This document shows positions 33,450 to 42,837 of a DNA stretch of 64,000 nt, piece by piece. The number at the start of each line of letters is the position of its first letter. Position 1 is the first letter of the stretch. The translations under genes and the position numbers were made by a program. The notes beneath the pieces are model-generated. The model was given only the letters and a program-made list of their open reading frames with translations, was not told the origin of the DNA and searched no databases. The stretch spans positions 16,479 through 80,478 of the forward strand of contig NZ_PVWK01000056.1 in NCBI RefSeq assembly GCF_003003795.1. Reading direction: 5' to 3'. Source of the stretch: Stenomitos frigidus ULC18 (GTDB taxonomy: Bacteria > Cyanobacteriota > Cyanobacteriia > Leptolyngbyales > Leptolyngbyaceae).

Positions 33450-36011
33450 CTACTCATCGACTAACGGGCATAGCGCTCTGACTGCGGCGGCTGTGGATAG
33501 GGTTAAGGCTTGTTTTGCCAACGTTTGGCAGTGAGCGAAGTTTAAGGTGCGGATTTGAGCTTTGATGCTGGGAATGGTGGCGATACTAACGCTCAGTTCT
33601 TTCACCCCTAAGCCCAGTAAAAGTGGCACTGCTTGCGGGTCGCTGGCGCTACCACCACATACACCCACCCATTTACCGTGTTGGCTGGCTCCTTTGACCG
33701 TCTGGGCAATCAGTTGGAGTACGGCCGGGTGCAGGCTATCGACATAGGGAGCCAGTTTTGGATGACCGCGATCCATCGCCAGGGTGTATTGGGTGAGGTC
33801 ATTAGTGCCAATGGAGAAGAAATCGACCTCTTTGGCAAATTGCTCTGCCATCACGGCGGCTGACGGCACTTCGATCATGATGCCGACTGCAATGGGCGCA
33901 ATGCCAAGCCGTTGCCGCTCTTCTTCCAGTATCGCTTTCGCCATTTGGATTTCTTCGAGACGACCGATCATGGGAAACATGACCCGTAAGGTACCCGCAC
34001 CAGAAGCTCGTAAAAGGGCACGGAGTTGGGTGCGAAGCATGTCGGGCTGATCGAATGCCATGCGAATGCCGCGTTCACCCAGGAAGGGGTTTTCCTCATG
34101 GGGCATCGGTAAATAAGAGAGCGGTTTATCGCCACCGACATCTAAGGTGCGTACAATCAGCGATCGATCGCGTCCCAAGACTTGCAGAATACTGCGATAC
34201 AGGGTTGTCTGCTCCTCTTCACTCGGTGCCAAAGCTCGTGCCATAAACATCACTTCAGTCCGCAGCAGCCCGACGCCTTCACCACCCAGAGCCACGGACT
34301 CTTTAGCGTCGTTCAGGCTACCAATATTGGCAACGACTTCAACACGGTAGCCATCGATCGTCACCGCCGGGTAGGTGGCGTACTGGCGATCGGTCGTTTG
34401 CCTTGCCTGTTGTTGTGCGATACGTTGCTGCACCCGCTCCAGTTCGTCGGGTGTGGCATGGAGGCGGAGGGTGCCCTGGCTTCCATCAAGGATGACCGAT
34501 GACCCATCTGGTAACTCTAACAGTCGGGGTTCTGCGCCGACGATCGCGGGTACTCCCATCGAGCGAGCCAGAATTGCGACATGAGACGTTGCGCCTCCTG
34601 CCAGCGTACAGAAGCCTTTAACCACCTCGCGATCGAGCGTCGCCATGTCTGAGGGCGTGAGGTCTTCTGCTAACAGAATGGTGTTGGGTGGATAGCTGGC
34701 GGCGGTGGCGGTGGCTCCTACAAGCAAACGCAGTACACGCTGCCCAACGTCGCGCAAGTCATTGGCACGTTGAGCGAACAATGCATTCGGCAACCGAGCC
34801 AACTGTTCGGCTTGGGCAGTAAACGCTTGCTTCCAGGCGAAGGCAGCGCTCTTGCCCTGATCAAGGTAGCTGTGGGCGACATCAAGCAATTCTGGGTCTG
34901 CCAATAATTCACGATGCGCCGCAAAGATCGCGGCTTTATCTGGCTTGCCCTGCTCCTCGACCTTGGCTCGTACGGCTTCCACCTCCAGCATGGCCTGGGC
35001 GATCGCAGCGTCAAGCTGTTGCTTCTCGGCTACTGGATTTTGAGCGGTCTCCACGATCGACAGCACGTCTTCGCGCACTCGATAGGTCTGTCCGACGGCA
35101 AGACCGGGCGACGCCGAGACGCCCAACAGCAGGTTTGCATCGGTAGAGCGAGGACGAAGCGGCTGACTCTGCTGGGATTGAGCGGGTTTAAGCGGTGCAA
35201 CGGCGGGAACAGAAACGTCTTCTCCTAACCCACGCGCGATCGCGTCCGTTAAGGCCAAAACCGCCGCTTTGGCATCAGCGCCTATTGCCGTCAGCGTTAC
35301 CGTCTCCTTCTGTACCACCTGCAGATTCATGAGTGCAATAACGCTGCGCACATTGGCACTGTCGTTGCCGCGATGCAATTGGATTTTGGCTTGATAGTGC
35401 TTGGCTAAATTTGCCAGAACCGCCGCTGGTCGAGCGTGCAGCCCTATCGGATTGGGAATGACGATCGGCGCAGAGGTGGTTTGTTCACCGACTGGAGTTG
35501 CCGTCTCCGCATCCACTGCTCCAGCGAGAGTGACCTCCAGGATGATATCTTCTCCCACCGTGACCGATCCAGAACGACCGATCAGAGTCTGCACTCGATC
35601 GCCGTTTGTGATCACCATCTCCGTCAGCAGACTTTTGGCGTGCAGGGCAATATAGTCGGCATCAAAATCAATTAGAGCCTCGCCCGTTTTCACCCGATCG
35701 CCGACTTTGACATGTGGTGTAAAGCCCTTTCCCCTTAGCGCAACGGTATCCAACCCGATGTGCATTAAAACTTCCAACCCTTGCAGAGTGCGCAACGTCA
35801 CGGCATGGTGTGAGGGATGGAGCTGAATAATTTCCCCGTCACAGGGTGCCAGCAGACTCTGACTGGTGGGGTCAATGGCAATGCCATCGCCAACCATTTT
35901 TTGGGCAAAGACGGGATCTGGAACGTGCTCGATCGCGAAGAGAGAACCAGAGAGCGGTGCCAGTAAAGAAACGCTTGTCTGAGGCGGAGCGGAGGCTGTA
36001 GCAGTATGCAT
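33450..36011 (-). CDS. PTS multiphosphoryl transfer protein (EIIA-HPr-EI fusion)
   Basis: The 853-residue soluble fusion carries the whole general PTS plus EIIA. EIIA(Glc-type) covers about 15-165 with His84 in VLMHIGLDTV; HPr about 180-265 with His192 in IGLHARPAA and Ser223 in the regulatory position; EI about 290-835 with His477 in GGATSHVAILAR and Cys785 in GVCGGSASDP. All phospho-residues are present. Domain order matches NagF-type proteins of GlcNAc-using bacteria. With the downstream EIICB gene it forms a complete route from PEP to imported sugar phosphate. The first ATG gives a normal start. Confidence 0.94.
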   Translation of the reverse strand: MHTATASAPPQTSVSLLAPLSGSLFAIEHVPDPVFAQKMVGDGIAIDPTSQSLLAPCDGEIIQLHPSHHAVTLRTLQGLEVLMHIGLDTVALRGKGFTPHVKVGDRVKTGEALIDFDADYIALHAKSLLTEMVITNGDRVQTLIGRSGSVTVGEDIILEVTLAGAVDAETATPVGEQTTSAPIVIPNPIGLHARPAAVLANLAKHYQAKIQLHRGNDSANVRSVIALMNLQVVQKETVTLTAIGADAKAAVLALTDAIARGLGEDVSVPAVAPLKPAQSQQSQPLRPRSTDANLLLGVSASPGLAVGQTYRVREDVLSIVETAQNPVAEKQQLDAAIAQAMLEVEAVRAKVEEQGKPDKAAIFAAHRELLADPELLDVAHSYLDQGKSAAFAWKQAFTAQAEQLARLPNALFAQRANDLRDVGQRVLRLLVGATATAASYPPNTILLAEDLTPSDMATLDREVVKGFCTLAGGATSHVAILARSMGVPAIVGAEPRLLELPDGSSVILDGSQGTLRLHATPDELERVQQRIAQQQARQTTDRQYATYPAVTIDGYRVEVVANIGSLNDAKESVALGGEGVGLLRTEVMFMARALAPSEEEQTTLYRSILQVLGRDRSLIVRTLDVGGDKPLSYLPMPHEENPFLGERGIRMAFDQPDMLRTQLRALLRASGAGTLRVMFPMIGRLEEIQMAKAILEEERQRLGIAPIAVGIMIEVPSAAVMAEQFAKEVDFFSIGTNDLTQYTLAMDRGHPKLAPYVDSLHPAVLQLIAQTVKGASQHGKWVGVCGGSASDPQAVPLLLGLGVKELSVSIATIPSIKAQIRTLNFAHCQTLAKQALTLSTAAAVRALCPLVDE

Positions 36012-36483
36012 AATGGTATTGACAATTTAAATGGCGTTTTAAACACTGTTGTGCGCATCGAAAGCGATCGCTGCAATTAAAAATTTTCACTTGAAATTAA
36101 GCCTACAGTGGCGGCTTTGTGATCGTTCAACCTGCGATCTTCCCTCAATGGCATGCTTCATTAATTGCTATTTAAAGCATAGACTAACCGTCCACTTAGC
36201 AGCGCTTAAGTTATTTCAATCTGACCTTGAAATTCAGTCAAAATGGTTAATTTTCTTAACGGAAAGGAGCACTTTGATGAAAGCAATAACGTTGAAAGAA
36301 TAGCTGCGACAACAATCATCAAACTAACTCCGAAAAATCCCTCTTCGGGAGGATGCAAGACGGATTGAAATTTTAGTCTTCTATTGAGTCTTTTATCTAT
36401 AAGTGCTCCTTCAAGTCTCTTTCAGTCGCGTTACTCATCCTAAAAATATGGGCACATAGTGCGTTACGCTGGCACTAAGAGAC
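36012..36483. promoter_or_regulatory. Divergent spacer between PTS operon and N-formylglutamate amidohydrolase, with mini-ORF
   Basis: This 472-bp spacer must hold the PTS promoter (minus) and that of the plus-strand gene. A mini-ORF at 36277-36303 (MKAITLKE then stop) sits 7 bases behind a perfect AAAGGAG, a stronger site than those of most genes here; it may be a leader peptide or chance. No catabolite operator was recognised. Confidence 0.35.
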
Positions 36484-37284
36484 ATGACAGAACCCATGGA
36501 ACCATTTATTTTACATGCACCGCAAGGACAGGCAGTGCCAATCATCGCTAATCTTCCCCACAGCGGTATGATGGTTCCTGAGGCGATCGCGGCACAGTTT
36601 GCACCAACACAGTTAAAGTCATTGCCTAACACCGATTGGCATCTTGATCAGCTCTATCGATCATTGCCCATGTTAGGAATGACAGTCTTGCAGGCGACCC
36701 ATAGTCGCTATGTGGTTGATCTGAATCGTCAACTGCAGGAACCGATTTTTGGCAGCTTTTGGTCATCGGTTATTCCAGAGCAAACGGCTTTTGGAAAACC
36801 GATTTATGTCGCGACTCCCAGCTTAGAACAGTTGCAAGAACGTGTTGAAAAGTTCTACGTTCCATACCATCGAAAACTAACCCAACTCCTCCAAAAAACC
36901 ATTGTTGACTTCGGTAAGGTTTATCTTTTGGACTTACATAGTTTCTTTGGCCCCATCACTGAAGCTGTTTGTTTGGGCAACCGTAACGGCAAGACCTGCT
37001 CAGAACACTTAATGGCCTCTGTAGAAACGCATTTCCGCCGTAAAAATTATCAAGTGGTGAGAAACAAAGTCTTTAATGGTGGCTACATTACGGGTCATTA
37101 TGGTCAAATGGCAGGTGTCGAAGCACTCCAGATTGAAGTTCGCTATCATGTGTATCTTAATGCTGCTGAACTAGAACGATCGCAGCCGCCAACATGGGAC
37201 ATACCCAAGTTTCATGTCGCCAAACACGCGATCGATGACATTTTCGGTGCCATTGTTCATGACCTCACAGAAGACAACGTTTAA
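36484..37284 (+). CDS. N-formylglutamate amidohydrolase family protein
   Basis: The 266-residue FGase-domain protein has IIANLPHSGMMVP (metal His), DWHLDQLY, THSRYVVDLNR, LLDLHSFFG and the C-terminal NGGYITGHYG, all family landmarks. HutG-type enzymes hydrolyse N-formylglutamate at the end of one histidine-degradation route, but hutHUI are absent, and many cyanobacterial members act on other N-formyl or amide substrates. It is a single gene, divergent from the PTS operon. Confidence 0.9.
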   Translation: MTEPMEPFILHAPQGQAVPIIANLPHSGMMVPEAIAAQFAPTQLKSLPNTDWHLDQLYRSLPMLGMTVLQATHSRYVVDLNRQLQEPIFGSFWSSVIPEQTAFGKPIYVATPSLEQLQERVEKFYVPYHRKLTQLLQKTIVDFGKVYLLDLHSFFGPITEAVCLGNRNGKTCSEHLMASVETHFRRKNYQVVRNKVFNGGYITGHYGQMAGVEALQIEVRYHVYLNAAELERSQPPTWDIPKFHVAKHAIDDIFGAIVHDLTEDNV

Positions 37285-37449
37285 GTAGCGACTGTTCGAG
37301 CTTCCATCATCGGGCAAACAGCGTGGTTCCAAGTGCTACCATACCGTGTTAAGCACCAGGGGAAAACTGGATGACCATGCTCTTTTCTAAAATACAGGCA
37401 CCCACGCGGCAAAGCGGTATTTTCTACCTTAGGGCGACAGACTACGATC

Positions 37450-37595
37450 CCTAGGAGCGTGGATTCAATAACATCGGTCATCCTCACGGTAAGGGCTTAG
37501 CATGCGGCAGGGTTGCCTTTGGCTACGGTAAGCGCTTTTACCCGCATGCTAAGCCCCTACAAAATTATCGGTTTGATTAAATTCTCATTCCTAAG
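37450..37595. mobile_element. MITE-like element, copy 1 (146 bp)
   Basis: Terminal inverted repeats begin CCTAGGAGCGTGGATTCAAT on the left and CTTAGGAATGAGAATTTAAT on the right (reverse complement). An internal hairpin has two perfect 15-bp arms (37493-37507 and 37542-37556). The termini match those of the element at 44323-44533. No coding capacity. The rest of the spacer (37285-37449 and 37596-37678) shows nothing I recognise. Confidence 0.6.
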
Positions 37596-37678
37596 ATCAA
37601 TCCTGCGGTGGATAGCTTGAGCAATCTAAATTCGCTTATTTATCATATGAGGCTTATTTCTTTTGTTAGCTGCTATCT

Positions 37679-38089
37679 ATGACCACTACGCTTCCCACAC
37701 GCGGTCAGCTTGAACGATCGCTTTCCCAACAGATTCAGGCGCTTTATCGTAGCCAGCTTGGCCATCGCGTGAGCGAAGTTGATTGCGCACTTTTAGAAAC
37801 CAAGATTGCGATCGTCTTGGAGCAATCCCTCACCCAACCAGAACAGCTTTTAGCTGAGCAGGGTAAAGATGAGTTGGTCAACGAACTTCACACTGAACTG
37901 GATGCGGCCATTCGACCGCAGCTCAAGGAGCTTATCGAGGCAGTTGTTGGCGTTCCCGTGATCGATTTATTGAGCGACTCCACGCTTAAAACCGCGCGCA
38001 CTGGCATGATCGTCATGCTTGCAGAAGCACCACAGATTCGCGATGCAGCCAGCAGAGCCACTGCGCCGACTCAAGCGTCCACGAAGTAA
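37679..38089 (+). CDS. DUF2294 family protein
   Basis: The 136-residue protein matches the DUF2294 domain (RGQLERSLSQQIQALYRSQL ... KIAIVLEQSLTQPEQLL ... IDLLSDSTLKTARTGMIVML). Family members are small soluble proteins, common in cyanobacteria and Firmicutes, with no agreed function. The last 20 residues are a variable Ala/Thr-rich tail. The methyltransferase gene starts 55 bp downstream on the same strand. Confidence 0.88.
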   Translation: MTTTLPTRGQLERSLSQQIQALYRSQLGHRVSEVDCALLETKIAIVLEQSLTQPEQLLAEQGKDELVNELHTELDAAIRPQLKELIEAVVGVPVIDLLSDSTLKTARTGMIVMLAEAPQIRDAASRATAPTQASTK

Positions 38090-38144
38090 ACCTGAGCACC
38101 GTAAGAACAAGCGGTGAATGTCGGTTAAACTGTCCTTTTAGTTC

Positions 38145-39458
38145 ATGACTGAAGGCTCGAAACCGCCTGTGACGCCTCTTGATACTTCTGCTGCCGCCAA
38201 GCAAGTTCGCTACCGCAGCGAGATTAATCAGCTATTTGCTGCTGACCACGCGGCACACAACTGGTACCGGTTTGTGTTGTCCTATCCTCCCCATCTGGTG
38301 CGTGACTACCTGCAACGGTTTGGCATTACGTCAGAACATCGGGTGTTAGACCCCTTTTGCGGGACGGGAACCACGGTTGTGGAGTGTAAAAAGCTGGGCA
38401 TACCAAGCGTGGGGGTTGAGGCTAACCCAATGGCACACTTTGCCGGTCGAGTTAAAGTCGATTGGCACCCCAATCCCGATCGACTGCTTGAGCACGCCAC
38501 TCAAGTCGCTAACGCGACGATCGCTGAGCTAGAGCAAACGACTGCACCTGTATACCTGCGATCGTTGAACGGTGATCAGGAAAAGCTGATTCTTAAGAAC
38601 TCGATTAGCCCTCTACCGCTGCATAAGACTCTGGTACTGCTCGAACATCTGCAGCAGCAAGCGGATGCCTCATTCTATGACCATGAGCGTCTCGCCTTAG
38701 CCAAGTCGGTGGTGAGTGCCATCAGTAATCTAAACTTTGGGCCAGAGGTCTGTGTCGGACGTGCGAAGCCAGATGCACCGGTTGTTGACCTTTGGCTGAA
38801 CGCGATCGCCGCCATCGCGAACGATCTGCATGCGTTGGGACAGTCTCCACCCGTAGAGGCAATGGTGCATTACGCCGATTCACGCCAGTTGCTAAGTGTA
38901 CTAGACCCCCAGTCGATCGATGCTGTTATTACGTCACCACCCTATCCCAACGAAAAGGACTATACGCGCACCACTCGCCTAGAGTCTGTGCTGCTGGGCT
39001 TCATTAAGGATAAAGCTGATCTCCGTTCCCTTAAGCAAGGGCTGGTGCGGTCTAATACCCGAAATGTTTATACCGTTGATGATGACGATCGCTGGGTCGT
39101 TGACCAGCCCGAAGTGCAACGGATCGCCAACGAAATTGAAGCCCGGCGGATTAGCTTGGGCAAAACGAGCGGTTTCGAGCGACTGTATGCGCGAGCCACC
39201 AAACTCTATTTTGGTGGCATGGCACGACACCTCGCGGAACTCCGCCAAATTTTGCGCCCCGGTGCCCAGCTTGCTTATGTGGTTGGCGATCAAGCGTCTT
39301 ACTTGCGGGTTATGATTCGCACCGGGCAAATTCTGGCTGATATTGCCCGATCGCTCGGTTACGAAGTTGTTGCGATCGACTTGTTTCGAACGCGGATTGC
39401 AACTGCCACTAATGAACAAATGCGAGAAGAAGTCGTCGTTTTGCGCTGGCCAGGATGA
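38145..39458 (+). CDS. Solitary DNA methyltransferase (N4-cytosine/N6-adenine type)
   Basis: The 437-residue protein has SAM-binding motif I DPFCGTGTTVVE (Asp69-Glu80) followed by the catalytic motif TSPPYPNEKDY at about 263-273. SPPY favours N4-cytosine methylation but does not prove it. The order motif I before motif IV fits group alpha or gamma enzymes. No restriction endonuclease gene is adjacent, so it is probably a solitary methylase; target site unknown. Its end is convergent with the next gene, 17 bp away. Confidence 0.86.
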   Translation: MTEGSKPPVTPLDTSAAAKQVRYRSEINQLFAADHAAHNWYRFVLSYPPHLVRDYLQRFGITSEHRVLDPFCGTGTTVVECKKLGIPSVGVEANPMAHFAGRVKVDWHPNPDRLLEHATQVANATIAELEQTTAPVYLRSLNGDQEKLILKNSISPLPLHKTLVLLEHLQQQADASFYDHERLALAKSVVSAISNLNFGPEVCVGRAKPDAPVVDLWLNAIAAIANDLHALGQSPPVEAMVHYADSRQLLSVLDPQSIDAVITSPPYPNEKDYTRTTRLESVLLGFIKDKADLRSLKQGLVRSNTRNVYTVDDDDRWVVDQPEVQRIANEIEARRISLGKTSGFERLYARATKLYFGGMARHLAELRQILRPGAQLAYVVGDQASYLRVMIRTGQILADIARSLGYEVVAIDLFRTRIATATNEQMREEVVVLRWPG

Positions 39459-39475
39459 GTCCGATGCGCCTTTCT

Positions 39476-41569
39476 CTACTTTGGTACCAAATGCGCCAGC
39501 ACCTGCGCTTTACTCAGTTCGCGAACCAGACGCTGTGCTTGCTGTTTGTAGAGTGGAAACGGCATCAGGCAGGGGAGTTGCTGCATCCAATCGCGTGCCG
39601 TATTGATGCTGCAGCCAGAGATCCGAGCGATCGTCGTCGCGCCATCAAAGAGCGCATCTTTAGAAAGGGCTTTGTCAATGCACACCTGCCATTGGCGGGG
39701 AAGCCGTTCGCCACGTTCAATCTGCTGCAAGCTGTTGCTGGTTGCCAGAATAACCAGGCGATCGCCCGCTTCTAGACGCGTGTCGTCTGATGGCATTAAG
39801 CGCCCAGAGGCTTGCGTCGATCGCTGATGCAAAATGGGTACAGCCCCGTAGCCATAGGCAACTTCAGCCAATAGCTGACCTTGCAGATGGTCGTCTGGCG
39901 CAATGGTGTATTCAGTCACCAAAACCGTTTGCTCGTTCAGGCGCATCAGGTTGAGCACGTTTTCACCAAAAGCTGCCGCGACAAAGGCTTCTGCTGCCAG
40001 ATCATAGGCACACAGCACTTTGGCGTAAGGCAACAGACGATCGATGCTGGCGCTAAACCGCGTATCAAATGTGCGAATCACCAGCGCGCAGTGGGGATTG
40101 GCAGCATGCACCATCAAACCCAGTTCCAGATTTGTCATCTCGTCATCTGTCGCAATTACCACGCTCTTTGCTGTCGCTAAATTCACCTTCGAGAGTGTGC
40201 TGGTGAGTTCGTTTACAACCAACGGCATTTGGGGCAAGAGGGTAGGGTCTACCGCTTGGTTGCTCACACCAACCAGCGGTTGCTTGATCTGCTGTAGAAA
40301 CGTGGCAACTCGTCGTCCTACACGACCCAAACCAATAAGCACCACATGGTCTTGCTGAGGAATGGGTGGACGCTTCTTTGGCAACTGAAACTTCGCAGCC
40401 AGGAGCGTTTCGGTCAACAGCGCATAGAGTACTGCAATGGATGCTGTGCCTGCCATCATGTAACTCAGGTTCATGAGCCGCATCCAGAGAGGAATCGAGT
40501 CCTGCGGGTTGAGAATGCCAAAGACCGTATCATACGAACCGAGTAGCATGACGCCTGCGGTATAGAACGCTTTCAGCCAACCAAGGCCGGGTTGCGTCAG
40601 CTTGAAAATCACGGTGCCGCAGACCAACAGCGAGAGCATGGTACTGCCTACCACGATCGCCACTCGTTTGGTTTGCTGCTGTGCTGTGGCATGCCAGAAT
40701 GCCAGTAGCGTCTGGCGTAAGTAGCCATTGGACAAAAGCTGTCGCCTTTTCCGCCAAAGATGCTTGACGCGACTGTCCGGACGAGGGGTTGGAGTAACCG
40801 TAGCGGCAAGGTCGGCTAATCCAGTGACTTCGATGTAGGCAATCAAATCACCCGTTTGCACTCTGGCATCCGCTTCCCATTGATGGAATTCTGTTGGTAG
40901 CGATTGGCTCTTTGGGATGTGGCTGAGCAGTCGTCGTGTTGAGGTGTTGAGCTCATGCAGCAACCGTACATCACGCCAGCGATGGTCAGCGCCAATTGGC
41001 ACCTTAACCACACGCAGCAGGTGCTCACCTAAATTAATAAACCCTCGCACTTCACTTGCCAGAGCCGCGATCGCAAAGGCAGGTGCAGGCAATTGGGTGG
41101 CTTCAAACGCCACAAAATTACCTAGACTCTGGCTCAGCAATGCATTCAAATTTTGCTTGGCCGATCGCACGACAAGCCGCACGGTTGGGTTCAGTAACCG
41201 AATGGCAAACGCTGCTTCAACATTGACCCTCTCGTCACTGGTAACCAGCAAGACCGCACGACAGTCGTGTATGACGTTCTCTAACGCCTCTGGTTGGCGA
41301 CAATCACCAATGACCAGATCATCTAGCAATGCCGGTAGCAGCGGACTTTCCCAGCTTGTTGGCAGCGGGGTTGTCATTGCACTCACCGGCACCCCAAACT
41401 CGTTGAGCACCATGGCACAATACTGCCCTAAACTGCCGAGCCCGCAAACCAGAAAGCGCGATCGTTCAGATGGATGATCTTTTTCTGATCGACGATCGCC
41501 AACCATATCCATATCCACACTCAGTTGAGAATCCACACTCAGTTGAGACTCTGGTTCATCTGGCAGCAT
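39476..41569 (-). CDS. RCK-TM-RCK channel-like protein (TrkA-N domains)
   Basis: The 697-residue protein has an N-terminal Rossmann TrkA-N domain (about 38-160; VCGLGSLGQY), a C-terminal-like linker domain, two membrane helices flanking a re-entrant segment (about 305-400), a second TrkA-N domain (about 408-530; LIGLGRVGRR) and a TrkA-C-like domain (about 545-620). The pore-loop position reads LLGSYDTVFG, without the TVGYG potassium filter, so ion selectivity is uncertain. The N-terminus contains a 15-bp direct duplication (SQLSVD twice). Probably a nucleotide-regulated membrane channel. Confidence 0.85.
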   Translation of the reverse strand: MLPDEPESQLSVDSQLSVDMDMVGDRRSEKDHPSERSRFLVCGLGSLGQYCAMVLNEFGVPVSAMTTPLPTSWESPLLPALLDDLVIGDCRQPEALENVIHDCRAVLLVTSDERVNVEAAFAIRLLNPTVRLVVRSAKQNLNALLSQSLGNFVAFEATQLPAPAFAIAALASEVRGFINLGEHLLRVVKVPIGADHRWRDVRLLHELNTSTRRLLSHIPKSQSLPTEFHQWEADARVQTGDLIAYIEVTGLADLAATVTPTPRPDSRVKHLWRKRRQLLSNGYLRQTLLAFWHATAQQQTKRVAIVVGSTMLSLLVCGTVIFKLTQPGLGWLKAFYTAGVMLLGSYDTVFGILNPQDSIPLWMRLMNLSYMMAGTASIAVLYALLTETLLAAKFQLPKKRPPIPQQDHVVLIGLGRVGRRVATFLQQIKQPLVGVSNQAVDPTLLPQMPLVVNELTSTLSKVNLATAKSVVIATDDEMTNLELGLMVHAANPHCALVIRTFDTRFSASIDRLLPYAKVLCAYDLAAEAFVAAAFGENVLNLMRLNEQTVLVTEYTIAPDDHLQGQLLAEVAYGYGAVPILHQRSTQASGRLMPSDDTRLEAGDRLVILATSNSLQQIERGERLPRQWQVCIDKALSKDALFDGATTIARISGCSINTARDWMQQLPCLMPFPLYKQQAQRLVRELSKAQVLAHLVPK

Positions 41570-41679
41570 AACGGGCGTTTAGTGAAGAGCAGTCAGTTTT
41601 CACCACTACTATGCCCAAGAAACGGTCAAATGCCTACGAGGTGATCTGGTTTGGAGTCTGAAGGAAGTAGGGATTAAGA

Positions 41680-41735
41680 AGGCAGGAGGCTAAAGGCTAA
41701 AGGCTAAAATTCAAAATTCAAAATTCAAAACTCCC
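41680..41735. repeat. Heptanucleotide tandem repeats (GGCTAAA)n and (TTCAAAA)n
   Basis: Short runs of two different 7-bp units back to back, the same type as at 9441 and 11702. Confidence 0.75.
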
Positions 41736-41736
41736 C

Positions 41737-41862
41737 TCACCCCAAATTCTCCAGAAGTGGCAAAAAAGAATTGGCAAACAGTGCTGCCTGAGTCCGATCG
41801 CGCAGATGCAGGCGACTCAAGATATTGGTGACATAGTTTTTGACCGTACTTTCAGCTCTGTT
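41737..41862 (-). pseudogene. LuxR/NarL-family regulator remnant (C-terminal HTH)
   Basis: The minus frame encodes [20 protein letters not shown] followed by RTQAALFA and a stop, the end of a NarL-type response regulator's HTH domain. Upstream the frame closes at 41863-41865, with the receiver and the first half of the HTH missing. About 41 codons remain; this is a decayed gene. Confidence 0.7.
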
Positions 41863-41943
41863 TCATGTAGAAACGATCGCACCGCTCTAGGATGAACCCA
41901 CGGCATTCAAACATCCCACTTGAAAGCCGTAAGAGGTGCTCAA

Positions 41944-42345
41944 ATGAAACTGATCGTTCACGCGATCGGTGTGCTAATGGTTTCGGGGGCAATGTCTTTG
42001 GCCATCGCCCCCATTTTGTCTCTTGCTCAGCCAGCGATGTCTAACTTTTCTGGCCTACCGGGTGTGATGCTGACTCCAGAGCAAGCAGAACAGCTCAAGC
42101 AACTGGATGCACAAACGCGATCGCACCTGCAAGGTATGCTCACGCCAACCCAACTGACGCAACTCGAATGTGCTCTAAAGAGTGCCGATGGTATCAGTAG
42201 AGCCGAGATCGTTGCGCTTAACCTTTCGCCAGCGCAGCAAGTAGAACTCATGCAAATCTTGATGTCAACGCAGCAACAGGCCACTGATGTGTTGACACCA
42301 GACCAGATTGAGACCGTGCGCCGCAATCTGCCGTTTCATCCATAG
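41944..42345 (+). CDS. Small secreted protein with LTxxQ-like motifs, unknown
   Basis: The 133-residue protein has a signal peptide (MKLIVHAIGVLMVSGAMS ... SLAQ) and a helical mature part with repeated LTPEQ, LTPTQ, LSPAQ and LTPDQ motifs, loosely like Spy/CpxP periplasmic chaperones. AGAGG seven bases before ATG 41944 decides this start over the in-frame TTG at 41920. Function is not established. Confidence 0.75.
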   Translation: MKLIVHAIGVLMVSGAMSLAIAPILSLAQPAMSNFSGLPGVMLTPEQAEQLKQLDAQTRSHLQGMLTPTQLTQLECALKSADGISRAEIVALNLSPAQQVELMQILMSTQQQATDVLTPDQIETVRRNLPFHP

Positions 42346-42439
42346 GGTTAAGGAGGCGGAGGCAGAGGGTAGGAGAAGCTGATAGATGGCATAAGACAGT
42401 AACGGCTCGGAGGTGTTGTAATGGTGAAGAGACCGTCAC

Positions 42440-42805
42440 ATGCCGTTACCAATGCCAGACTGTCCACGTTGTCACCAACCCGTTGAGCCACAGGCGATCG
42501 CCTGCCCCCATTGCCGTACACCGCTCAAGGCGCATGGTCATCCAGGCATACCGCTCTACCAGGCCACAGGAGAGGCGCCACTGTGTATGACCTGCACCTA
42601 TCACGCAGACGATACCTGCACGTTTCCCAAACGGCCTCTGGCAATGGATTGCACGCTGTATAACGACATAACAAAACCAGCAGCCACTGTGCAAGCGGGT
42701 TATAAAAGCGGCTTTCAGCTTCAAAGCTGGGTGAAGCGTAACGCTGGCCTACTTGCACTCCTGGGGCTGGTACTGATTAGCCTACTGGTGGCGCTACTGC
42801 GTTAA
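42440..42805 (+). CDS. Zinc-ribbon membrane protein
   Basis: The 121-residue protein starts with a four-cysteine zinc ribbon (CPRCHQ ... CPHCRTP), has a second Cys-rich segment (CMTCTYHADDTCTFP ... MDC) and one C-terminal membrane helix (about 98-119). Such proteins are common and uncharacterised in cyanobacteria. It ends 32 bp before codA on the same strand and might be co-transcribed with it. Confidence 0.8.
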   Translation: MPLPMPDCPRCHQPVEPQAIACPHCRTPLKAHGHPGIPLYQATGEAPLCMTCTYHADDTCTFPKRPLAMDCTLYNDITKPAATVQAGYKSGFQLQSWVKRNAGLLALLGLVLISLLVALLR

Positions 42806-42837
42806 GGTCTGATTGGTCATTGATTGAGACGAGCTTC

